17,609 nucleotides of DNA from Wolbachia sp. (lineage in GTDB: Bacteria > Pseudomonadota > Alphaproteobacteria > Rickettsiales > Anaplasmataceae), in contig JAIXMJ010000002.1 in the NCBI GenBank assembly GCA_022836975.1, forward strand, positions 904 through 18,512. Direction: 5' to 3'. The position numbers and the translations under genes are program-made. This document shows positions 7,806 through 15,286 of this stretch, piece after piece (positions within the stretch are counted from its first letter, which is position 1; the number at the start of each line of letters is the position of its first letter). The notes beneath the pieces were generated by a model. The model did not search any database and had not been told where the DNA came from. It worked only from the letters and a program-made list of their open reading frames with translations.

Positions 7806-9506
7806 TTAGCGCATTTCATTTAAAGCTTTAATATCTAAGATAGATAATCCTGAAGCAATCACGTGTGCTACAGCTTGAACTAGAAATATCCTTGCAGCAG
7901 TAAGGTCTAAGTTATCCTCTAATATAAACCGCATAGTTACATTATTTGTACCATATCCCCATAGTACATGAAATGCTTCTGCCACTTCAAGTAAATAAAA
8001 AGTTATCCTGTGTGGTTCACACAGTCTTGCTGAAACTTCTACTACATCTGGCCACTTTGCCAAAGTTTTTATTATAAATAACTCTTCATCACTCTTTAAA
8101 AGTGAAAGAGATACGTCTGGCAGACTCTTTGGAGCATTACGCATTAGAGAATGAGCACGAGCATGGGCATATTGTACATAAAACACAGGATTATCACGCG
8201 ACTGCTCTTTAACTTTAGAAAAATCAAAATCAAGAACCATATCATTCTTACGTGTAAGCATAATAAAGCGTGTAATATCACTACCGACTTCTTCTACCAC
8301 ATCTCTTGCAGTGAGAATATTACCTGACCTTTTAGACATCTTTACAGGCTTACCATTTTCCAAAAAGTTAACTATATTATGAAGTTTTACGTCTATTTTT
8401 GCATGCCCATCACTTAACGCAGATACTATTGCCTTTAATCTTTTAACATAACCACCATGATCACTACCAACTTCCACTATCATATAATTAAAACCACGTA
8501 ATATTTTATCATAATGATAAGCAATATCTGATGCAAAATAAGTCCAACTTCCATCTTCTTTTGTTAATGCACGATCAACGTCATCACCAAATTGCGTAGA
8601 ACGAAATAGCAGCTGTTCTCTTTCTGTCCAATTTTCACTTTTTTCACCTTTTGGTTTGTCAAGATATCCGTGATATATCAGATTTTTATCAGACAATATC
8701 TTAATACCTTCTTCAATTTTTCCACTTTTCTGTAGTTGATATTCTGAAGTAAAAACATCATGACTCACCTTGAGCATACGTAAATCTTCCTTTATCATTT
8801 GTAAAATGTAATCCAAAGCATAATCTCTAATTATTTTACTCCCTGGATCAAGATTACTACCATATTGTCTAGCTAGCTCTTTTCCTATAGGTTTTAAATA
8901 TGCACCAGGATATAATCCCTTACCTATATTAATTTCTTCTCCGAGTGCTTCTCGATACCTCAGATATATCGACCGTATTAAAATATCTATTTGTGTGCCT
9001 GCATCATTAATATAATACTCTTTGGTAACTTTATAGCCTACCTTTTTTAATAAATTTGCCAAAACATCACCAAATATAGCACCTCTGGCATGACCAACAT
9101 GCATAGGACCTGTTGGGTTAGCAGATACAAATTCTACATTCACTGATTGATCATTGCCTATATCTAAGCTTCCAAATTCGGTTTTCAATTCATTTATATA
9201 ATCTAAAACTTTATACCATACTTCTACCTTTAAATACATATTAATAAAACCAGGACCTGCTATTTCTACTTTCATTACCTCATCAAAAAACTCAAATTCT
9301 TTTGCTAAAATTTCTGCAATTTTAATAGGATTTTTCTTCTCATGTTGTGCAAGTACCATAGCAACATTCGTATAAATATCACCATGTACCCTGTTACTCG
9401 GAGGTCCTACAATGAAATCTTTCACAATGGTACCTATAACGTTTTTTTTCTTTAATTCATTAAGTTTATTAGATATTAAATAAAATATCTGCTTGAAAAT
9501 ATTCAT
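7806..9506 (-). CDS. argS: Arginyl-tRNA synthetase
   Basis: ArgS is the class I aminoacyl-tRNA synthetase that charges tRNA-Arg with arginine in the cytoplasm. The 566 residues match the family's usual length. The N-terminal additional domain (about 1-115) includes the GDIYTNVAM segment. The HIGH-type motif is HVGHARGA at 136-143, in the context SANPTGPMHVGHARGA. The KMSKS-type motif is KMSKRSG at 389-395. The C-terminal anticodon-binding helical domain spans about 440-566, with an FYVQYAHAR segment at 442-450 typical of ArgS. The ATG at 9506 gives a full-length N-terminus. The gene stands alone, convergent with atpC and followed upstream by a gene-poor region. It appears intact. Confidence 0.97.
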   Translation of the reverse strand: MNIFKQIFYLISNKLNELKKKNVIGTIVKDFIVGPPSNRVHGDIYTNVAMVLAQHEKKNPIKIAEILAKEFEFFDEVMKVEIAGPGFINMYLKVEVWYKVLDYINELKTEFGSLDIGNDQSVNVEFVSANPTGPMHVGHARGAIFGDVLANLLKKVGYKVTKEYYINDAGTQIDILIRSIYLRYREALGEEINIGKGLYPGAYLKPIGKELARQYGSNLDPGSKIIRDYALDYILQMIKEDLRMLKVSHDVFTSEYQLQKSGKIEEGIKILSDKNLIYHGYLDKPKGEKSENWTEREQLLFRSTQFGDDVDRALTKEDGSWTYFASDIAYHYDKILRGFNYMIVEVGSDHGGYVKRLKAIVSALSDGHAKIDVKLHNIVNFLENGKPVKMSKRSGNILTARDVVEEVGSDITRFIMLTRKNDMVLDFDFSKVKEQSRDNPVFYVQYAHARAHSLMRNAPKSLPDVSLSLLKSDEELFIIKTLAKWPDVVEVSARLCEPHRITFYLLEVAEAFHVLWGYGTNNVTMRFILEDNLDLTAARIFLVQAVAHVIASGLSILDIKALNEMR

Positions 9507-9606
9507 AAATCACGTAAAAGATTAATAATGTGTTTGCTTAGCATCGCATATGATATATGTAAATCAAAAATTGATGCTGCTCAACAAAAAACTGGAGATG
9601 AAAGTT

Positions 9607-9681
9607 ATGATGACCGTTAAAGAAAGAGAAAATCTTATAATTCTTGCCATTATGGCAGTAGGTACTATAGCAGCATTATAA
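9607..9681 (+). CDS. Possible 24-residue membrane peptide
   Basis: The frame opens with two ATGs, and GGAG lies nine bases upstream. It encodes a short charged N-terminus (MMTVKERENL) followed by a hydrophobic stretch (IILAIMAVGTIAAL) that could span or dip into a membrane. It overlaps by 14 bases a 30-codon frame (9528-9620, starting MCLLSIAYDI) in another phase, so the two could be pieces of one frameshifted gene. Nothing here is recognised, and frames this short arise easily by chance. Confidence 0.2.
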   Translation: MMTVKERENLIILAIMAVGTIAAL

Positions 9682-9700
9682 TTTAGCAGCATTATAATTT
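9669..9700 (+). repeat. 16-bp tandem duplication
   Basis: AGCAGCATTATAATTT occurs twice in direct succession, at 9669-9684 and 9685-9700. The first copy contains the TAA that ends the 24-codon frame. Confidence 0.85.
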
Positions 9701-9989
9701 ATAAGTGGTACAATACTAATGAACAAGATTAGCGTCATTTTGTGAGTTCTTGTAAAATCCGCTTAATGCTACAATTATTGACTTACAGCACTTCTTGCAA
9801 TAGTCAGAAGATCTTACCAGAATCAAAAGTTTGACAAAAAGATTGGAATGTTCTTTCTGGTACTGATGCAGCCTTTTTGCTGCTGTTGTTCTACCGTTTT
9901 CCTCATCCAAAGCCTACATTGCTTTTTTTCTTACTATATGCTCCTGGTATTTTGTCCGATTTTTTCTCCCTATTTCTTATCTTACATTA

Positions 9990-10202
9990 GACCCTCTGCA
10001 AAGCTACAAAAAAATAAGTGAGAAGAAATAAATAAGGGAGTAGAATATTATTTTTAAAATAAAAATATGGGAATGAATTATAAAGAAGTAGTAAAAAGAC
10101 CGCATAATAGCTGGTCTCGTGAATCTAAAACATGGTTTTTAGCTAATTCTACTTTTGGACTCCTCCATACTCAAAATACTTCGCAGTGCTTCGCAGAGGA
10201 TC
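9990..10202. mobile_element. Possible MITE-like element with imperfect terminal inverted repeats
   Basis: GACCCTCTGCAAAGCT at 9990-10005 matches the reverse complement of 10187-10202 (GATCCTCTGCGAAGCA) at 13 of 16 positions. The enclosed DNA of about 210 bp has no transposase and holds most of the 101-bp repeat. This is the architecture of a small non-autonomous element. I cannot name the parent IS, and no target duplication is evident. Confidence 0.3.
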
Positions 10203-10203
10203 T
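10103..10203 (+). repeat. 101-bp dispersed repeat, copy 2
   Basis: This is the same unit as 85-185, in the same orientation, with six base differences. In this copy a 46-codon frame is open from an ATG at 10067 to a TAA at 10207 (beginning MGMNYKEVVKRPHNSW, ending CFAEDL). There is no usable ribosome binding site. The differences from copy 1 include a nonsense change and mostly amino-acid-altering changes, which is not the pattern of a protein under selection. I therefore treat it as a repeat, not a gene. Confidence 0.85.
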
Positions 10204-10271
10204 TTAATTTTTTTGCGTAAAATTTATGTACTATAGAAAGAGCTATATCATTTTACAAAGAATCATATTTG

Positions 10272-11693
10272 CTAATTATCTGGGTCTAACATATACAGGC
10301 CTCTGTCTTGTTGATTTATTAAACCAAATGTTGGAATTATTGTTGCTTTTAGGAAAATTACAGTTTCTGTAGTCTTAAAATTATTTCTAAATTTTTGCTG
10401 TTTATTAGGTAAATTTTGTCTATTCTTTCTATGGTCTATTAATCCACCAATTACCATTACTTCACCACTCTTAATTTTTAGTGTAGAATGCATTTCCTTC
10501 ACTTCTATAATTGGAATATTGCTGTTTAATTTCTTTTTACCACGTTGTGCAATATATTCTATCCCTGGATCTTTAGTGTAACCATTAATCCTTGATAAGG
10601 TTGGATGTACGTCCATAAATATTTCACCGGTATTAAGATTAATACTTGGATGAATTGTTAATATTATACCTATAGGAATACTATTTGTTTTGGTGACAAG
10701 CATTTTATTGTTACTTTTTTGTTTGTCTACGGTAAAGTAAATATGGTTTTCGGTAAATGAAATTATAGCTTGCTGATTACTTACAGCATGTACTCTAGTG
10801 CTTGAAATTGTAGTTGAAGTACCGAATTCTTTCAAATTTTTTACTAGGCTTTCCATATTTGTACTGTTAAGTAGTTTATCTGAATGAATGCCTGAAAGGT
10901 ACTTGTCATTCAGTGTAATTTCTATTACCTTTGCTTCTATCATTACTTGAGAATGTGCTGATTTTCTCACTTTGCTTATGTATTCTTTAACAGCTTTATG
11001 TGTATCTTTTCTGGCGTTTAAAATAATCATGCCAGCTTCTTTATTGGAAGAGAAAAATTCACCATCATTTGTTCCATTAGCTTCAATAATTGAATTTAAA
11101 CCCTTTTCTAATGAATCCCATAAATTGCTGATGTATTGAGATTTTATAACGTTATTAAAGCCTTCCTTGGTATCGTTATTAGAAAGATCGTTATTAATAA
11201 TAAAGTTGCCTTTGGCAGAATGTTGAATATTGATAAAATCAACGTAATAATTCTGCATATAAGGTAAATCCTGTTCTACTCTAATTATATCATTATTTAC
11301 CGAGTAACGTAGTTTAGCACTTTGTGCTATGTTTTGAATTACTTCGCTTATGCTCTTTTCTTTCAATCTTAAAATAATATTACCTGATATTTTTGGGTCT
11401 ATATCTAAACTTATATCAGACATTTTACCTATTTCAAATAATAGTTCTTTTATAGATGTTTCTTCATTAATATTAATTGATATAAGTGGACCATTGCTTG
11501 TAACATCAGGAAATTTTACAGGTAGTGGTATAATTTCTGGCCTACTATCTTTGATAATATGACCGTCATCATCTTGTTCCGCAATCTTGACATCATATTG
11601 TTTCACAGTAAAATGTGAGCAAGATGTAATAAAAAGGAGCATTAATAATTTTATAATAATCATTAGTGAGAGCTTTTCTAATATAGTTTCCAT
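10272..11693 (-). CDS. Secretin-like outer-membrane lipoprotein (GspD/PilQ/MshL type)
   Basis: Secretins form large gated rings in the outer membrane for type II secretion, type IV pili or related systems. This 473-residue protein starts with a lipoprotein signal: a hydrophobic segment at about 11-24 and the lipobox ITS-C, with Cys25 as the expected lipidation site. An STN/N0-type domain follows at about 68-140. The C-terminal secretin domain runs from about 248 (QVMIEAKVIEITLND) to 455, including IGIILTIHPSINLNTGEIFM (341-360), IIEVKEMHSTLKIKSGEVMV (395-414) followed by IGGLID, and the final strand ETVIFLKATIIP (443-454). Lipidation and size recall MshL-type secretins. The ATG at 11693 is used here; the ATG at residue 11 (11663) would give a more typical signal peptide. 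No pilus or secretion partners are nearby, so the system it serves is unknown. Confidence 0.8.
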   Translation of the reverse strand: METILEKLSLMIIIKLLMLLFITSCSHFTVKQYDVKIAEQDDDGHIIKDSRPEIIPLPVKFPDVTSNGPLISININEETSIKELLFEIGKMSDISLDIDPKISGNIILRLKEKSISEVIQNIAQSAKLRYSVNNDIIRVEQDLPYMQNYYVDFINIQHSAKGNFIINNDLSNNDTKEGFNNVIKSQYISNLWDSLEKGLNSIIEANGTNDGEFFSSNKEAGMIILNARKDTHKAVKEYISKVRKSAHSQVMIEAKVIEITLNDKYLSGIHSDKLLNSTNMESLVKNLKEFGTSTTISSTRVHAVSNQQAIISFTENHIYFTVDKQKSNNKMLVTKTNSIPIGIILTIHPSINLNTGEIFMDVHPTLSRINGYTKDPGIEYIAQRGKKKLNSNIPIIEVKEMHSTLKIKSGEVMVIGGLIDHRKNRQNLPNKQQKFRNNFKTTETVIFLKATIIPTFGLINQQDRGLYMLDPDN

Positions 11694-11747
11694 AAAGATA
11701 TTAAAAATTCATTTAATTTCACTTACTACAATGTAATTGTGATCTAA

Positions 11748-11753
11748 TATAAT
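11748..11753 (+). promoter_or_regulatory. Perfect -10 box upstream of tsaC
   Basis: TATAAT lies 10 bases before the GTG at 11764 and 22 bases before the ATG at 11776. A weak -35 (ACTACA, 11725-11730) is 17 bases upstream. If this is the promoter, transcription would begin near 11760. That would make the GTG almost leaderless and favour the ATG as the start of tsaC. Confidence 0.4.
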
Positions 11754-11763
11754 CTGCTAAGTT

Positions 11764-12336
11764 GTGCCTTTGATAATGACTGATATAATAAATGCTATAC
11801 GTAGTAATCTACTAGTGTGCTTTCCAACAGAAACAGTTTATGCTCTTGCCTGTAATGCAACAGATGATAAAGCTGTAGAGAAAATATATCAGGTAAAAAA
11901 ACGTGCTTACGATAAGCCATTATCTATATTTGTTAATTGTATTGATGAAATTATAAAAATAGCAAATATTCAAGAAAAGTACATTAAGCTGATAGATTGC
12001 TTTTCTCCAGGGCCCGTGACTTATGTGTTGCCATTAAATGATAATAACAGATTATCAAATAAATTTTTTAAAGACAGTGTAGGTATTAGGATTCCAGATC
12101 ATCCAATAGCATCTTCGATTTTAAGTAAACTGGATTTCCCAATAATTGCAACCAGCATAAATATTTCAGGTGAAAAGAGTGCATCTAAAATTGATGAAAT
12201 ACCTCGATCTATAGCAGAGTATCTTTCTGCAATAATTGCAGATGATAAATTAGTGTCTGGTAGAGAATCAGCAGTTGTTGATTTGACTACTAGTCAAATG
12301 AAAATTTTGAGAAAAGGCCATGCCTTTCAAGACTAG
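11764..12336 (+). CDS. tsaC: L-threonylcarbamoyladenylate synthase TsaC (YrdC type)
   Basis: TsaC makes threonylcarbamoyl-AMP from threonine, bicarbonate and ATP, the first step towards the t6A37 modification of ANN-decoding tRNAs. The 190-residue single-domain form is the YrdC/TsaC type, without the extra domain of Sua5. Visible signatures are CFPTETVYALACNA at 19-32, KKRAYDKPLSIFV at 45-57, FSPGPVTYVLP at 80-90, DSVGIRIPDHP at 104-114 and the SINISGE segment at 131-137, a variant of the usual SANxSG. Two starts are possible: GTG at 11764, or ATG at 11776 giving 186 residues. The second fits the position of the -10 box better. The end overlaps holB by 17 bases. Confidence 0.93.
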   Translation: MPLIMTDIINAIRSNLLVCFPTETVYALACNATDDKAVEKIYQVKKRAYDKPLSIFVNCIDEIIKIANIQEKYIKLIDCFSPGPVTYVLPLNDNNRLSNKFFKDSVGIRIPDHPIASSILSKLDFPIIATSINISGEKSASKIDEIPRSIAEYLSAIIADDKLVSGRESAVVDLTTSQMKILRKGHAFQD

Positions 12337-13081
12337 TATTATAGGTCATAGCCAAGCTATAAAGAAATTAATAGATAATCTACAAATTCAGTCTTGGATT
12401 ATTTGTGGTAAAAAGGGTATAGGGAAAGCTACGTTAGTAAGAAATTATAAATTTCAAGAAGAGAGGGATCTATATGTAATTGCAGGAGATATAATAGGAG
12501 TAGAACAAATTAGAGAAATGAAGGATTTTCTCCATTTAAGTCCTATTCATTCAGAATATAAAGTTGCTATAATTGATAGCCTAGAGGCAATAAATGATAA
12601 TGCTAAAAATGCAATATTAAAGATATTAGAAGAACCTCCAAAAGATGCTAGAATATTTATAATTAGTCATAAGCCATATAGTATACACACTACTATTAAG
12701 TGTAGATGTTTTCAGTTAAATTTATCACCATTAACGTATAATGAGACGAGACACATTGTTTATTCAAAATACCAGCTTAATAACGAAATATTTGATATAA
12801 TTTTCAATTTATTTCCTGGATCTCCAGGTATGATAATTGATGCAATAAATAGCTACTTAGGTAACTTTGACGAAATTATTAATAATAATGGTGTTGATAT
12901 GGAACTCGTGTCTTACATCATCCAGATTTCTATATTAAAAAACATTAAGACAAATCCAGCAAATGCTAAGGTTTTTATTGATCAATGGAGAAGGATAGAT
13001 GCGCTTGTTACTTATGCAAAGAAATTCCATTTAGATAAAAAGCATATATTGTCTAATATATTCGCAAAGTTAACATGTTGA
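12320..13081 (+). CDS. holB: DNA polymerase III clamp-loader subunit delta-prime
   Basis: Delta-prime is the stator subunit of the clamp loader that places the beta sliding clamp on DNA. The 253-residue protein is shorter than the E. coli protein (334) but close to other reduced alphaproteobacterial forms. The opening IIGHSQAIKKL, the P-loop-like GKKGIGKAT at 30-38, YKVAIIDSLEAIND at 80-93 and AKNAILKILEEPP at 95-107 are clear. The arginine-finger motif, usually SRC, reads KCRC at 127-130, so the serine is replaced but the arginine and cysteine are kept. The zinc-binding cysteine cluster of many delta-prime proteins is not seen. It overlaps tsaC upstream by 17 bases and the convergent thyX by 12 bases at its 3' end. 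Confidence 0.88.
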   Translation: MPFKTSIIGHSQAIKKLIDNLQIQSWIICGKKGIGKATLVRNYKFQEERDLYVIAGDIIGVEQIREMKDFLHLSPIHSEYKVAIIDSLEAINDNAKNAILKILEEPPKDARIFIISHKPYSIHTTIKCRCFQLNLSPLTYNETRHIVYSKYQLNNEIFDIIFNLFPGSPGMIIDAINSYLGNFDEIINNNGVDMELVSYIIQISILKNIKTNPANAKVFIDQWRRIDALVTYAKKFHLDKKHILSNIFAKLTC

Positions 13082-13936
13082 TTTACCTAATACAAGCATT
13101 AATTCGTTCCATTCCCTTTGACCGAGTCCGCTTTCTTTTCTATTGATTGTTTCTCCATTTATCAACTTATGCACTACTTCCAAGCCTTTTTTTGATATGT
13201 GTGCAGATTCTAACTGGTATTCAACAAAAGCTTTGTAAGTTAACGGAACCCACTTTTGCACTAGTTCAAGAATCTTTTGAGCATAAACTCTAATTTCATA
13301 TTGTGCATGCTTATCAGCTCTTAATTTTAAAAAATGCAGAAGATTGTGTAAATCTATTTTCCAGTATAATTGCGTATAATAATTAATGGTAAGGTTAGTT
13401 CGTGCAGTCTCCCTTGCAAGTTCTTGCTCAATTAACTTCTTATAATGAGAATACACTAATTGAGAATCATTCTTTAAAGAATTTGCTATTTCTTTTGCGG
13501 TTACAACATCAAAAACTTCTCCACTACCCTGATTATTAACACTAGATTGTTTTGCAATATGCTCAGATTGTGGTATGTAAAATTCGTTATCAAGTATTGA
13601 GTACCTAGCCGAATACTCATTTATATTTGCAGTCCTATGCCTTATCCACTGTCTTGCAACAAAAATTGGAAGTTTCACGTGAAACTTAATTTCACACATC
13701 TCAAATGGAGTAGTATGAGAGTGACGCATCAAATAATTTATAAGAGCTTGATCTTGGCTTATCTGTTTTGTTCCCTTACCATATGAGACTCGAGCAGCTT
13801 GTACTATACTGCTATCTGAACCCATATAGTCAACCACTCTGATAAATCCGTGATCTAATAGCTTATATTCCTTGTATAGTATCTCGTCTATTTCCTTTAC
13901 TGTAGTACGTCTTGTACTATAAATCTCATCGGTCAT
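13070..13936 (-). CDS. thyX: Flavin-dependent thymidylate synthase ThyX
   Basis: ThyX makes dTMP from dUMP using methylenetetrahydrofolate and FAD/NADPH, replacing ThyA. The 288-residue protein has the diagnostic ThyX motif RHRTANINEYSARY at 99-112. HTTPFEMCEIKFHVKLPIFV (74-93) precedes it, and LRADKHAQYEIRVYA (205-219) contains the conserved C-terminal arginine region. The ATG at 13934-13936 overlaps the murA stop (ATGA), so the two are translationally coupled. The 3' end overlaps holB by 12 bases, convergently. The codons for KFHVKL contain a perfect 18-bp palindrome resembling parS, listed separately. Confidence 0.97.
   Translation of the reverse strand: MTDEIYSTRRTTVKEIDEILYKEYKLLDHGFIRVVDYMGSDSSIVQAARVSYGKGTKQISQDQALINYLMRHSHTTPFEMCEIKFHVKLPIFVARQWIRHRTANINEYSARYSILDNEFYIPQSEHIAKQSSVNNQGSGEVFDVVTAKEIANSLKNDSQLVYSHYKKLIEQELARETARTNLTINYYTQLYWKIDLHNLLHFLKLRADKHAQYEIRVYAQKILELVQKWVPLTYKAFVEYQLESAHISKKGLEVVHKLINGETINRKESGLGQREWNELMLVLGKSTC
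13670..13687. promoter_or_regulatory. parS: parS-like ParB-binding palindrome inside thyX
   Basis: AAGTTTCACGTGAAACTT is a perfect 18-bp palindrome. Its inner 14 bases, GTTTCACGTGAAAC, equal the core of the widely conserved 16-bp parS consensus TGTTTCACGTGAAACA; only the outermost base on each side differs. parS is the nucleation site for the chromosome-partition protein ParB and is usually found in the origin-proximal part of the chromosome, often inside genes. Here it encodes part of KFHVKL in ThyX. No parA or parB is in the window. Confidence 0.7.
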
Positions 13937-15210
13937 AAAAATGATGTAAAAATGGAAATATCAGCACCACACATATTAAGTTTTTCGTGCATTACTTCAT
14001 ATCCTCTATATAAATGAAAACAATTGTTTATTACTGTTTCTCCTTCAGCAACTAAAGAAGCAATAACTAAAGCTGCTGCTGATCTTAAATCATTTGCGTA
14101 TAGATTAGAACTAGATAATTTGTTAGTGCCAGTGACTATTGCTTTATTCTCTTTTATACTAATATTAGCTCCTATTTTCTTTAGTTCACTTACATGTGTG
14201 AACCTATTATCATAAAGGTTTTCTTCGATCGTAGATATCCCATTAGCAATACACATTACTGATGTTAATTGTGGCTGCATATCACTCGGAAAGCAAGGAT
14301 AAGGATTGGTTGCAACATTAATTGGCGAGACACAATAGCTCTTTCTAGAAATTGTAATACTATTCTTGCGTGGTTTTATGTTAGCACCTATAGCTTCTAG
14401 TTGACTTGCTACACATTTCATATCTGTTAAATTTATCTCTTCTAATGTTAATTCACCATCAGTAATAATGGCTGCTAATGAATATGTACCTGCTTCTATG
14501 CGATCTGAAATAATTTTATGGCTACAACCATTTAATTTTTCTACTCCTGTTATTATTATCTTATTTTCTTGAATGATAATATTTGCACCCATTTTTACTA
14601 AAAACTCTATCAAATTAAAGATTTCTGGTTCAACAGCAGAATTATGTATTACTGTTGTTCCTTCTGCAAGAACTGCTGCCATTATTGTGTTTTGTGTAGC
14701 TCCTACACTAACTCTTTCAAATACTATTTCCGTTCCTTGCAGTTTTTCTGCAACTGTTGCAGTAATATTACACCTGTCTACTGTAATCTTAGCGCCCATT
14801 TTTTCCAATGCTTTAATATGCATATCTATTAAGCGGTTTCCTATATTACATCCTCCAGGCAATGAAGTATCTATTTTACCAAATCTAGCAAGCATTGGAC
14901 CAAGTAATAAAATAGAGGTTCTTACTCTACTTGCAATTTTACTTGATACGATATGACTCTTGATATCACCACAATCAATTTCTAAGGTGTGATTTGCTTT
15001 ATAATTTTTATTACGTATAAAATCTACTTTTGCACCTATGCTTTCCAGTAATATAATCATTGAATGCACGTCAGCTATATCTGGAACGTTAAATAAAATT
15101 ACAGAAGATTTACATAATATACTTGCTGCAATTATAGGCAAAGTAGCATTTTTTGCACCATTAATACGGACATTTCCAATTAAAGGTTTATAATTATTTT
15201 TTACTATCAT
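13933..15210 (-). CDS. murA: UDP-N-acetylglucosamine 1-carboxyvinyltransferase
   Basis: MurA performs the first committed step of peptidoglycan precursor (lipid II) synthesis, moving enolpyruvate from PEP to UDP-GlcNAc. The start chosen is ATG at 15208-15210, because AAGGTGG lies five bases upstream and the resulting 425 residues match the family. The frame is open further, to a TTG at 15282, but those 24 extra residues are unlike MurA. Motifs, numbered from the chosen start, are the N-terminal INGAKNATLPI with the conserved lysine (about 16-26, K20), the catalytic loop LPGGCNIG with Cys121, and SLAAIITDGELTLEEI in the second half. It is followed by thyX with an ATGA overlap. The 76-base gap to tatC is the largest in the cluster. 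Confidence 0.96.
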   Translation of the reverse strand: MIVKNNYKPLIGNVRINGAKNATLPIIAASILCKSSVILFNVPDIADVHSMIILLESIGAKVDFIRNKNYKANHTLEIDCGDIKSHIVSSKIASRVRTSILLLGPMLARFGKIDTSLPGGCNIGNRLIDMHIKALEKMGAKITVDRCNITATVAEKLQGTEIVFERVSVGATQNTIMAAVLAEGTTVIHNSAVEPEIFNLIEFLVKMGANIIIQENKIIITGVEKLNGCSHKIISDRIEAGTYSLAAIITDGELTLEEINLTDMKCVASQLEAIGANIKPRKNSITISRKSYCVSPINVATNPYPCFPSDMQPQLTSVMCIANGISTIEENLYDNRFTHVSELKKIGANISIKENKAIVTGTNKLSSSNLYANDLRSAAALVIASLVAEGETVINNCFHLYRGYEVMHEKLNMCGADISIFTSFL

Positions 15211-15286
15211 CTTATCCACCTTATCGCACTCCAAAACTATCAAGACAAGATATAGGATAGAGAAAACTACCTTAATTGACAATAGA

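Larger units (their letters stand above)
9507..10271. other. Gene-poor stretch with repeats and possible element remnants
   Basis: No well-supported gene is visible over 765 bases. Contents: a 24-codon frame with a fair ribosome binding site (9607-9681), a 16-bp tandem duplication (9669-9700), a minus-strand 64-codon frame from a TTG at 9910 that I do not recognise, a pair of inverted-repeat-like ends (9990-10005 and 10187-10202), and the second copy of the 101-bp repeat (10103-10203). The mixture looks like decayed mobile DNA rather than regulatory sequence, but no transposase could be identified in it. Confidence 0.55.

Noticed and set aside
9716..9910. Minus-strand 64-codon frame from a TTG
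   Set aside because: No ribosome binding site, no recognisable motif and a rare start codon, within a region of decayed DNA. I could not match it to any transposase.
9966..10040. Imperfect inverted repeat (CTCCCTATTTCTTAT ... ATAAATAAGGGAG)
   Set aside because: The arms need gaps to align and are far apart in AT-rich DNA, so this is too weak to call a terminator or element end.
10067..10207. 46-codon frame across repeat copy 2 (MGMNYKEVVK...)
   Set aside because: The other copy has a stop in the same frame, differences are mostly non-silent, and the only purine-rich motif is too far from the ATG. Better explained as a repeat.
13670..13687. thyX palindrome as a transcription terminator or E-box-like regulatory site
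   Set aside because: It is inside a coding region, has no loop and no T-run, and its core equals parS, which is the better explanation.
14573..14956. Long plus-strand frame (127 codons) inside murA
   Set aside because: It is fully antisense to a well-supported gene, with hydrophobic low-information content typical of an antisense shadow.
15211..15282. 24-codon N-terminal extension of murA from a TTG
   Set aside because: The extension is unlike MurA, and the internal ATG at 15210 has a well-spaced AAGGTGG and yields the normal family length.
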